Assembly (NCBI GenBank): GCA_012031475.1 | Contig: JAAUTJ010000210.1 | Span: 1 to 7,589, forward strand | Length of the DNA: 7,589 nt | From: Leptolyngbyaceae cyanobacterium SM1_3_5 | Lineage (GTDB): Bacteria; Cyanobacteriota; Cyanobacteriia; Elainellales; Elainellaceae | Direction: 5' to 3' | Shown: piece by piece, positions 1-6,353 of the stretch | Layout of the letters: every line of letters begins with the position of its first letter | Position numbering within the stretch: the stretch's first letter is position 1 | Made by a program: the position numbers and the translations under genes | Notes under the pieces: generated by a model | Database searches by the model: none | Seen by the model: the letters and a program-made list of their open reading frames with translations, nothing else | What the model was told of the DNA's origin: nothing

Positions 1-186
1 CTCAGCCAGCAGCCGCACCTGAGCGCGATCGCCGCCGAAGCCGAAGCCCGTCGATCGCTGGGCACTCGCCCCGAAGACTTAGCTAGCCTCCTGCGATTTG
101 CTGCCTTTTGGATCAGCCGCCGCCAACAAGAACAAAGCTGGACTGCTGCTGTGCCAGCATCGCCACTGGGAGCAAGACGTGGATAA
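1..186 (+). CDS. cmr2: C-terminal end of Cas10/Cmr2, type III-B large subunit (partial)
   Basis: This is an open frame entering from the left edge and ending at TAA 184-186, so only about 61 C-terminal codons are visible. It contains the helix-like stretch LLRFAAFWISRRQQEQ, consistent with the helical C-terminal domain of Cas10. No HD or GGDD-type palm motif lies in the window, so nuclease or cyclase activity cannot be judged. The identification rests mainly on position: in Cmr operons cmr2 normally precedes cmr3. The last roughly 17 codons are doubtful. After about base 130 the third-position GC of this frame drops, while frame 2 has high third-position GC through to TGA 197-199, so an indel near the AAA at 134-136 could move the true stop to 199. 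In either reading the gene abuts or overlaps cmr3. Confidence 0.6.
   Translation, partial: LSQQPHLSAIAAEAEARRSLGTRPEDLASLLRFAAFWISRRQQEQSWTAAVPASPLGARRG
168..172 (+). promoter_or_regulatory. Candidate ribosome binding site for cmr3 (GGGAG)
   Basis: GGGAG lies 6 bases before a GTG at 179 and 10 bases before an ATA at 183. It is the only Shine-Dalgarno-like sequence close to where the conserved Cmr3 N-terminus begins (about base 201). It therefore favours a start near 179-183 over the ATG at 108, which has no such site and would lie far inside cmr2. Confidence 0.4.
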
Positions 187-1352
187 CTTCACCCCCTGAA
201 CTGCACTGGTACGAAATTGAACCGCTCGATCTGATCTTGATTCGCGAAGCCAAACCTTTTAATCCCGGTGATGGTTCCTGGGCAAAAGGGCAATTTCCAC
301 CGCCACCGATCACGGTGTTTCAAGCGCTGCGATCGGCCTTGCCTCAGCGGTTAGACCAGCGCACCGATCGCGATCTCAGTTTTCTGGGGCCATTCCTGCT
401 GCACGAAGCTTCAGATGGAACAAAAACGGTGTGGCTACCCACTCCCAAAGATTTGCTTTCCCAGTTCTCCCGTTCTATAGAAGATGAACCGCAGCAGTTC
501 GCCTCAACCCGCGTGGCTCGGCTCAGCCCGATCGATTTGGAGCAGGAGGAGATGCAGTTTGTTGGCTTAGACACGGCTCAGTTCAGCGCTGGTCTAGCTC
601 CGATGCTGCCGCCTGCTTCAACCGAGTATGGCTACGGCAGGCTGCCATCCTGGATGAAAGCCGATCGCCTCGTGGACTATCTGCAAGGAAGCTTGAGCAG
701 TTTGAGCCACACCGATCTTTGTGACAATCCCTGGGCGGTGCAGGTCTTACCCCACATTGAAATGCAGGCCGGAACCCGTCAGGTGAAAGACCAAGACGGC
801 TACTTTACCGAAGTGGCTGTGCGACTCAAACCAGGCTGGAAGCTGATTGCAGGCTTCAGCGGCGCAGTTCAAACTCCGGTAGCCGTGCGATTCGGCGGCG
901 AAGGCCACCGCGCTCTCGTCCAGGCTTGCCCTGCACCGCCCATTTGGACAGCGCTTCAAGCTTTCACCCAGCCGCAGAAAGGAGATACAGCCTACCTGCT
1001 AACTCCAGGCTTGGCTGAAGTTACGACGGGTTCAGATCTCTACGCGCCCTTTCCCGGACTGTGGGCAGAGCAGCTTCAGGGCTGTGCCACCGATCGCCCG
1101 ATTCTCTGGGGCGGCATCTCCGTTTTGCAGAGACCAACGGATGCCACTACCGCGATCGGGTTTACGCCCCAGCGGGCTTTTGTGCCACCCGGTACGGTCT
1201 ATCGCTTCAAGCAGCTTCCCGTTGAGGCCGAACCGCTGCTGCCCTCACTGAGCGATCGCCCCTCAAACTGGCTGAAAACGTTTCACACGCTTGGTTACGG
1301 CACTCTGCTTTGGAATCGATCGCAATCCATTCAAACAACGAACCCACAATGA
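179..1352 (+). CDS. cmr3: Cmr3, RAMP (Cas5-like) subunit of the type III-B complex
   Basis: Cmr3 binds the 5' tag end of the crRNA and contacts Cas10 at the foot of the Cmr complex. The conserved N-terminus begins around 201-210 (HWYEIEPLDLILIREAKPF), followed by the G/P-rich RAMP segment KGQFPPPPITVFQALRSAL. Near the C-terminus are FTPQRAFVPPGTVYRF and the glycine motif GYGTLLW, all typical of Cmr3. The roughly 383 residues from 201 onward fit the family size. The start is uncertain. ATG 108 is the only uninterrupted conventional start, but it gives a low-complexity extension inside cmr2. GTG 179 has a well-spaced GGGAG but needs one base removed from the CCCCC at 192-196 to join frame. ATA 183 overlaps the cmr2 TAA as ATAA. 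CTG 201 is in frame but has no ribosome binding site. I prefer 179. The 3' end overlaps cmr4 by four bases (ATGA 1349-1352). Confidence 0.85.
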
Positions 1353-2214
1353 CGCACTATTTGACCTACACCTACCTACTCACGCCGCTGCACACCGGGG
1401 CTAGCTCGCAAATGGGAAACTTGATGGGCATTGCGCGAGAAGCCCAAACCGAACTTCCCTATGTGCCGTCTTCCTCACTGCGAGGCAAGCTGCGATCGGT
1501 GCTAGAAGCTCAGCACTCCACTCAGGCAGGCACTTTGTTCGGTGAACGAATCAAAGATGGACAGCAGCCGACAGAAGGAGAAGTCTGGTTTGCCGATGCC
1601 ACGCTGCTATTTTTTCCGATCGCCTCTTACAGTCATCAGTTTGTCTGGATCACCTGCCCCCTGTGGCTAAGCCGCTGGAATCGCTGGCTGCGTGATGCTT
1701 CCTTCAGCGAAACCATTCAGTCCTGGCGGGCTTTACTGACTGCCTCGGATGGCAAAAAGGCAGTGACTTCTGTGCAGGGAGCGCAACTTTACTTGCAGGG
1801 GCAAAACTGAATCAGTCTGATTGGGAGCGGCTCGACCTGCAAGCAACCTATTGGCAATGCTTCGACAAAGTGGCAAATGACGACGGCATTCTTGATCTGC
1901 GTCAAAAACTGGTGATTTTGACCGATGATGACTGCGCTGCTTTGGTGGAAGTGGGGTTGCAGCGAGAAGTGCGAATTGCCCTAAAAGAAGATGAAAAAAC
2001 AGTAGACGGCGGCTCGTTTCGCTCTGAGGAAGCGATGCCCTCTGAAACCGTCCTGTTTTTCCCCTGGGGAATGAAACCTGCAAAAACCGACGCAACTCAA
2101 GCAGCACGCCAAGCACTGCAAACCGTTCTAAACGATCGCCTTCAGTTTGGCGGACTCGAAGGGCTGGGGCGGGGCTGGACATCCAACACAACGGTCGCGA
2201 TCGCCACAAACTAG
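1349..2214 (+). CDS. cmr4: Cmr4, Cas7-like backbone RAMP of the type III-B complex (frameshifted in the raw sequence)
   Basis: Cmr4 polymerises along the crRNA spacer as the backbone, and in studied systems each copy cuts the target RNA. The start ATG 1349 overlaps the cmr3 stop (ATGA). Visible motifs are LLTPLHTG (residues 10-17), LPYVPSSSLRGKLRS, the LLFFPIASYSHQFVWIT stretch typical of Cmr4, and the C-terminal glycine loop GGLEGLGRGW. The frame stops at TGA 1808-1810, then the homology continues in the next frame (LNQSDWERLDLQATYWQCF) to TAG 2212-2214. Adding one A to the run at 1803-1806 gives a continuous 288-residue protein, a normal Cmr4 length. Aligned by eye with Pyrococcus Cmr4, whose slicer residue is D26 in GVVDQPIQRE, this protein has GNLMGIARE and no aspartate there. 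Target cleavage may therefore be weak, absent or organised differently. Confidence 0.88.
1803..1806 (+). other. cmr4: Frameshift site in cmr4 (AAAA, one A apparently missing)
   Basis: The cmr4 frame runs into TGA two bases after this A run, while the next frame continues Cmr4 homology without a break. Five As instead of four would read LYLQGQKLNQSDWE across the site. Confidence 0.75.
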
Positions 2215-2218
2215 GAGG
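2213..2218 (+). promoter_or_regulatory. Strong Shine-Dalgarno AGGAGG before cmr5
   Basis: AGGAGG sits 8 bases ahead of ATG 2227, and its first two bases are the last two bases of the cmr4 TAG stop. It is the best ribosome binding site in the window. That fits the need for several Cmr5 copies per complex, though this link is inference. Confidence 0.85.
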
Positions 2219-2226
2219 ACTCGATC

Positions 2227-2625
2227 ATGCTTAAACTCGATACTCGCGACTTCAGCCTTGCTGCCTATAAAGGATTAGAACAGGTCAAGCAAAAGGTGAG
2301 CGTCAGCAAACATAAAAATGCCAGTGGACTGGTGCAGGGATTGCCTTCCTACATTTCAACTTGGGGTTTACATCGACTGGCAGGTGACGGCATCAAATAC
2401 AGTCAGGCGCGAGCAGAAGACACTCGGTACAAGGGCAAAGTCTATCAAGAATTTCTTACAACGCTACAGGCGATCAGCGGCGTCACGTTTGCGATCGACA
2501 ATCCCAAAGTGCTAATCGAAATGGAATTGCGGAGCTATACGGGCTTGAATCGGCTGGCGATCGAGCTGGCGCGAGAGTGGTCGTTTTGGGCAACCCCCAT
2601 CTTGGGCGAAGCGGAGGAGCCATGA
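2227..2625 (+). CDS. cmr5: Cmr5, small alpha-helical subunit of the type III-B complex
   Basis: This intact 132-residue frame starts at ATG 2227, behind AGGAGG at 2213-2218. Cmr5 is a small helical protein (commonly around 120-150 residues) that forms the second filament of the Cmr complex beside the Cmr4 backbone and contacts the target strand. The segments GLEQVKQKVS, SGLVQGLPSYISTWGLHRLA and GKVYQEFLTTLQAI fit the family, with many K/R residues and predicted helices and no transmembrane segment. Position between cmr4 and the cmr6-like gene supports the call. It is the only complete Cmr gene here besides cmr3 without an obvious internal frameshift. Its stop TGA 2623-2625 overlaps the next ATG (ATGA 2622-2625), so the downstream small gene is probably translationally coupled to it. 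Confidence 0.88.
   Translation: MLKLDTRDFSLAAYKGLEQVKQKVSVSKHKNASGLVQGLPSYISTWGLHRLAGDGIKYSQARAEDTRYKGKVYQEFLTTLQAISGVTFAIDNPKVLIEMELRSYTGLNRLAIELAREWSFWATPILGEAEEP
2613..2617 (+). promoter_or_regulatory. Ribosome binding site GGAGG inside the cmr5 3' end
   Basis: GGAGG, part of GGAGGAG, ends four bases before ATG 2622. It supports this ATG as a genuine start of the small downstream gene, even though that frame is soon broken. Confidence 0.6.
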
Positions 2626-2961
2626 TCAGAGCAGGTCGGAATCCAGACACACCTGAAGCCATCTGGCAGGTGTTTATTCAGGAGCAGGTGAAACTTGGCT
2701 ACAAAGATCGGGAAGCGTTTCAGTCCGCTAGTTTTGGTCGAAATTCAACAACAGAATTCTCACCCTGCGAGTTCCAGATGAAGCGTCTCGGCAGTTGGCA
2801 GAATCTCAGCATGGCAGGCTAAGAGTAAAGTTGCCGCCGACGTTTGCTGCCCTGCGATCGAATCCACATCTCGGTCGGTGCGGTTTTGCAGTCTGCATCT
2901 GTTGCCGCCTCGCGTGAACATCAGCGATCGCCTGCCAGTGGAAATCCGCTGCAAGCAATGA
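2622..2961 (+). CDS. Unrecognised small Cmr-operon protein (about 113 residues, two frameshifts)
   Basis: I do not recognise this family. The frame opens at ATG 2622 (ATGA overlap with cmr5, GGAGG upstream) as MIRAGRNPDTPEAIWQVFI and would stop at 2822. Coding-like sequence continues in frame 2 (NNRILTLRVPDEASRQLAES, then GRLRVKLPPTFAALRSNPHL) and then in frame 1 (HLLPPRVNISDRLPVEIRCK), ending at TGA 2959-2961, which overlaps the next ATG as ATGA. One extra T at 2732-2735 and one at 2884-2887 would give a single 113-residue protein joining both overlaps exactly. That neat fit at both ends is the main reason to believe in a real gene. It is a basic protein without membrane segments. Across the second repair it would read RCGFC, a possible CxxC, but this depends on where the missing base is. 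Its placement between cmr5 and the cmr6-like gene suggests an accessory to, or divergent subunit of, the Cmr complex. Confidence 0.6.
2732..2735 (+). other. Frameshift site in the small Cmr-operon gene (TTTT, one T apparently missing)
   Basis: Five Ts would join EAFQSASF to WSKFNNRILTLRV in one frame. As given, frame 0 loses its coding character here and stops at 2820-2822. Confidence 0.6.
2884..2887 (+). other. Second frameshift site in the small Cmr-operon gene (TTTT, one T apparently missing)
   Basis: Five Ts would join NPHLGRCGF to CSLHLLPPRVNISDRL and lead to the TGA that overlaps the next start. The exact base is less certain here than at the other sites, because the shift could lie anywhere between about 2868 and 2890. 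Confidence 0.5.
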
Positions 2962-4593
2962 ACCACACTGAATTTGGTGAGGGAAAAAATGATGAAAAGC
3001 TAGTTCAGCCCATTTTAGTAAAAGCAGTCGAGGCTGAACGGCAGTGTCAATCGATCTATCAGCAGTTGAGCCGCAGAACTGAACTGCTGTCTGGAGGAGC
3101 CGAACAAACTCTGCGCGTTTCGTTCAATTGGCGCTTGCGAGTCGGAGGGACACGCGGATTTGATGAACGGCTATTGCCCGCCTTTCATCCGGTGTTTGGC
3201 GTTCCCTATGTTCCTGCTTCAACGCTGAAAGGGGCGGCTAGAGCTTGGGCAAGGCGGCAAAATGCTACAGACATTGAAACAATTTTGGGTGTTTTGGATG
3301 GCAAGATCGCCAAAGCCGCAAAAGTCGAATTTCTCGACGCTTTTCCCACGTCAAACTGCTTGGATGTAGATGTGGCAACTCCTCAATGGCATTGGGACAG
3401 CCAAGGTAACCAGTCGCAGGTGAGCTATCAGCCAACGCCGTTTCCGATGTTGAGCCTGAAGCAGCCAACTTTGATCATTGGTCTGCGTCCCACAAAGCCC
3501 GAATATGCCAAGTATGTTCCGATCGTGCGCGACTGGTTAGAGAATGCCTTGAAATGCGGCATTGGTTCGCGGGTGAGCGGCGGCTATGGGCGGGCATTGG
3601 GACAGCTTGCAACGCTTCCAAAGTCCCGTAGCTATCCATTTGAGCTTTGGACACAAGGAATGTATGGCAGCGAACCGCCAACGCCTCAAAATCAATACAC
3701 TGGCAAACCCGAATTTCGCCCCACCGCAGTTCGAGGTATTCTGCGCTACTGGTTTCGATCGATCGCCCTCAGCCTTTACGCTCCCGCTGCCTGCCAAACG
3801 TTAGAAGACCAAATCTTTGGCGCTTTGGGACAGCAAGGCAAAGTGAATGTCAGTGTTTTATTGAATGACACTGCTCGATCATCTGCTCCCTTTGACTACA
3901 CAGGTAGAATTCATTTGGAAGCAGTCAATTCGGCTCATCTAACCTTGATGAGTGAACTGCTGATTCTAGCTTCTCATTTGGGGGGTGTGGGTCGCGGGTC
4001 GCGTCGTCCGCTGCATCAGCTAGATATTGATCTGGCAAAGCCGATCATGCGTGGCTGTAACTGGTCAGTGGATGTGGAAGGTTTTCCCCTATCTTGTGAT
4101 GCCGACCAGTGGCGATCGTTCATCCAGCGGCTTCGCGCTGCTTTCACAGCGATTCAACCCACTACGCAAACTTATCTATCTTCACCCGGCGGATTGAAGA
4201 ATGAGCGGAAGCAAGATGTCTTGGATGCCAATGCTCAAATCTGGCTGCTGCGATCGCCCAATTTAGTTCAGCCCAAAAGCAACATGAACTGGTCAGATCC
4301 CAAGTTGCGCGGGGCGGCTTTGAATTTTGATGTATGGCGACGATCGCTTTAAGGGATACAACAACAAAAGCGATCGAGGAAATTCGCGAGTAGGAGGAGC
4401 TTTAGGGACTCCCTCTTTTGTTTGGATCAAGTCAATTTTTCCAGCAGACAACACGCCCTACCAAGCTGTAACCATCTTCGGCGCAAATCAATTCGATCGC
4501 CAAGCTTTTGCTACAGCGCTGAGGCAAGCAGGCGCAATTCCTGTCTTTCAATCCCCGGACAATTCAGGCAGTTCTCGTCCCCGCAGACGATAA
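2958..4593 (+). CDS. Tandem RAMP protein, apparent Cmr6-Cmr1 fusion (frameshifted near the end)
   Basis: Two RAMP modules lie in one frame. The first (about residues 1-215) has RVGGTRGFDERLLPAFHPVF then GVPYVPASTLKGAARAW (residues 61-97) and the glycine loop SRVSGGYGRA near 204; it resembles Cmr6. The second has EFRPTAVRGILRYWFR (252-267), EDQIFGALG, and the Cmr1-like LGGVGRGSRRP (341-351). Cmr1 and Cmr6 normally sit at the head of the complex near the 3' end of the crRNA, so one polypeptide could supply both. The frame stops at TAA 4350-4352, but Cmr1/Cmr6-like sequence continues in the next frame (GGALGTPSFVWIKSIF, YQAVTIFGANQF) to TAA 4591-4593. Removing one T from 4325-4328 reads LNLMYGDDRFKGYN and gives 544 residues. 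I chose ATG 2958 because it overlaps the previous stop (ATGA); the frame is open back to 2844, but that part is shadow of the small gene. No separate cmr1 is visible, though one could lie upstream of the window. Confidence 0.8.
4325..4328 (+). other. Frameshift site in the cmr6-cmr1 gene (TTTT, one T apparently extra)
   Basis: With three Ts instead of four the frame continues through the region 4329-4593, which carries the RAMP C-terminal sequence. As given, the protein stops 22 bases later, about 80 residues short. Confidence 0.7.
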
Positions 4594-4628
4594 GCAAATC
4601 ACCCATCCTTTCAATATTTTCTAAAGCA

Positions 4629-6313
4629 ATGGCGATTCTTGTTGCAAACATTGGCACATCAGATATTTCGGTGAAGATGGGCGACTACTATCTTCCGATC
4701 GGCTTTGAGCGAGATGAACCGAACCTGCTGATAGAAAAGCTGAGTGAAGCTGAAAAGACGCTTTGGAAAGACCAGCGATCGACGCTGATTCAAACGTTTG
4801 CTCAAGAAACACTCGGCCTTGAAGCGGGATCAAAGTTTCGCGCTATTACACAGCAGCTTGCTTTGCAATACCGGGAAGCACCGAACGAGTGGCATTCACA
4901 AATTCGGATTGGGCGACTTTGGGGCGTTGTGCAGGCTGCCATTCAAGCAGCCGATAAAGCAAAGCTACCGCTGCAAACGATTTTTCTATTTGTTACCGAT
5001 CAACAGCCTGAGCATCCGCAAGATACGGTTTATGCTTTAGAAATTGTTTTGCAATGGCTGGCGATCGAAGCTCCCAATCGGTTTGCTGGAGACTCACCCC
5101 AAATTAAGCTTCAGCCCCAGTTGATTCGCCCTGAAGTTCCTGCAAATGATGAGGATGAGCTAATTGGTGAGTATTACAACTTCTTTCAGACATTCGATCG
5201 AGATCAGGTTGCTTACATCAGCATTAAGGGTGGAACAGGGCAAATGCAGGCGGCTCTTAAAACGCAGGCAATTTCAGCAAATCTTAAAGCTCAGGTGATC
5301 TTAAAGCCTGACTTGAGCGTGGCTGAAATCTTCAAGGGCGAAGCGTCAAAATGCAGGCGAGTTGCCTACTGGCGCTATCAGCAAGCTCAGCGATATGATG
5401 GCATCCGCCAACTACTGTCGCGCTGGGATTTTGATGGAGCAGTTGTGCTGCTGAACGGATGGAGAGAAACGCTGCAATCGCTGATTGATAGCCAGGTGAC
5501 AGACGACAAGCATGAATTGCAAAATAAGCGAGATACGGTCGTGAAAGCGATCGTGGGGCTGGAAGTTGCGATCGACTGTTTGAGTTTGGATCAAGAATCG
5601 GCTCAAAAAAGACTCAAGCACAGAAGATTGAGTAAAGCGATCGATCTGCCCTTCAAATCAACCTTAGAGAACTATGGCCTGCTGGAGAATTTGTATGCCC
5701 AAGGCAAGATTTACCAGGACTCTCGACAGGTGCCAAACTTCTTGGCTCGTATGGGTTCGTTCTATGAAGTCAGTCAGAAGTGCCTATTGGAGAAGCTGGG
5801 TAATTCATATTTGGAAACAGATGGAGCAGGACGGCTGCTGCTATTAGCAGCGGAAGTGTCTCAGACCAATCAGCCGCTATGGAAGAAATTTTTAGAAGTG
5901 CATCATAGCGTCTTGTTGAGCAAGGCTGGGAAGATCGAAAGTTTGAACAAAGCTATCGATGGGACTTCAATCGATTTAGAACATTGGTGCTAAAAGATCG
6001 ATTTATCAAACACAGCTTTTTGGAGGCATTGATTCAGCAGCAGTATGGCGATCGCTATCACGATCGCCCAAAGCTGACTTTATGGTATCAGCTTGATTTT
6101 TGGTACGATCGACGGAACGGGATTATTCATGGATCGCAAGGAATTAGCGAGAACAAAATTAAGGGACTTGCTAAGCCGAAAATTGCCTGTGAATATGAAC
6201 AAATTCTTGCTGTGATGCGAGAGATCATGAGCGAAGTTGGTTCTAGTCCTAGTGCCGATGAATACTACATCTATTCCCAAATTCGCGAATGGACACTCAA
6301 CTGCTTAAAGTAG
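4629..6313 (+). CDS. CARF-HEPN ribonuclease, Csm6/Csx1-like effector (frameshifted)
   Basis: The N-terminus MAILVANIGTSDISVK (residues 1-16) is the first strand and turn of a CARF-like Rossmann fold. KGGTGQM at 200-206 matches the GGTxxM-type motif of CARF domains, which bind cyclic oligoadenylate made by Cas10. The frame ends at TAA 5991-5993, and homologous-looking sequence continues in the next frame to TAG 6311-6313, with RRNGIIHG. RNGIIH fits the HEPN Rx4-6H RNase motif (R496, N497, H501 after repair). One base missing between about 5975 and 5993, for example in TTT 5975-5977, restores a 561-residue CARF-linker-HEPN protein. In this family ligand binding in the CARF domain activates non-specific RNA cleavage by HEPN, causing dormancy or death of infected cells. 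The gene starts 35 bases after cmr6-cmr1, with no strong ribosome binding site. ATG 4629 is chosen because the CARF strand begins there; the open frame upstream overlaps the RAMP C-terminus and is shadow. Confidence 0.8.
5975..5993 (+). other. Frameshift region between the CARF part and the HEPN part
   Basis: Frame 0 ends IDLEHWC at TAA 5991-5993. Frame 2 reads LVLKDRFIKHSFLEALI from 5984. One missing base joins them; TTT at 5975-5977 becoming TTTT (reading IDFRTLVLKDRF) is the homopolymer option, and a lost C before 5990 is another. I cannot choose firmly from sequence alone. Confidence 0.6.
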
Positions 6314-6353
6314 CTGTGGTGTATTGAAATTTTGTTGAGTGATTCGCTTTTCA

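Noticed and set aside
1803..1810. Programmed ribosomal frameshifting to join the broken genes
   Set aside because: The runs are only four bases, there is no typical slippery heptamer with a downstream structure that I could see, and needing it in five genes in one operon is implausible.
1733..2209. Minus-strand frame of 158 codons, and other minus-strand frames
   Set aside because: They lie opposite recognised Cmr, CARF and kinase genes and show no recognisable motif.
1870..2214. Separate 114-residue gene starting at GTG 1870
   Set aside because: Its sequence is the C-terminal half of Cmr4, and the coding signal extends upstream of 1870 to the frameshift at 1803-1806.
2844..2957. N-terminal extension of the RAMP fusion from ATG 2844
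   Set aside because: This stretch overlaps the small gene in another frame, has poor codon character, and the ATG at 2958 gives the same ATGA overlap as the other junctions.
4327..4593. Separate 88-residue gene after the RAMP fusion
   Set aside because: It continues the RAMP C-terminus (GGALGTPSFVWIK) once one T is removed at 4325-4328; there is no ribosome binding site for an independent start.
4422..4628. Upstream extension of the CARF protein
   Set aside because: It lies over the RAMP C-terminal coding sequence in a different frame and has no CARF-like residues; the CARF strand starts at 4629.
5984..6313. Stand-alone HEPN toxin of about 109 residues
   Set aside because: It begins with a weak TTG exactly where the CARF protein frame is lost, and has no ribosome binding site; a split CARF-HEPN gene is simpler.
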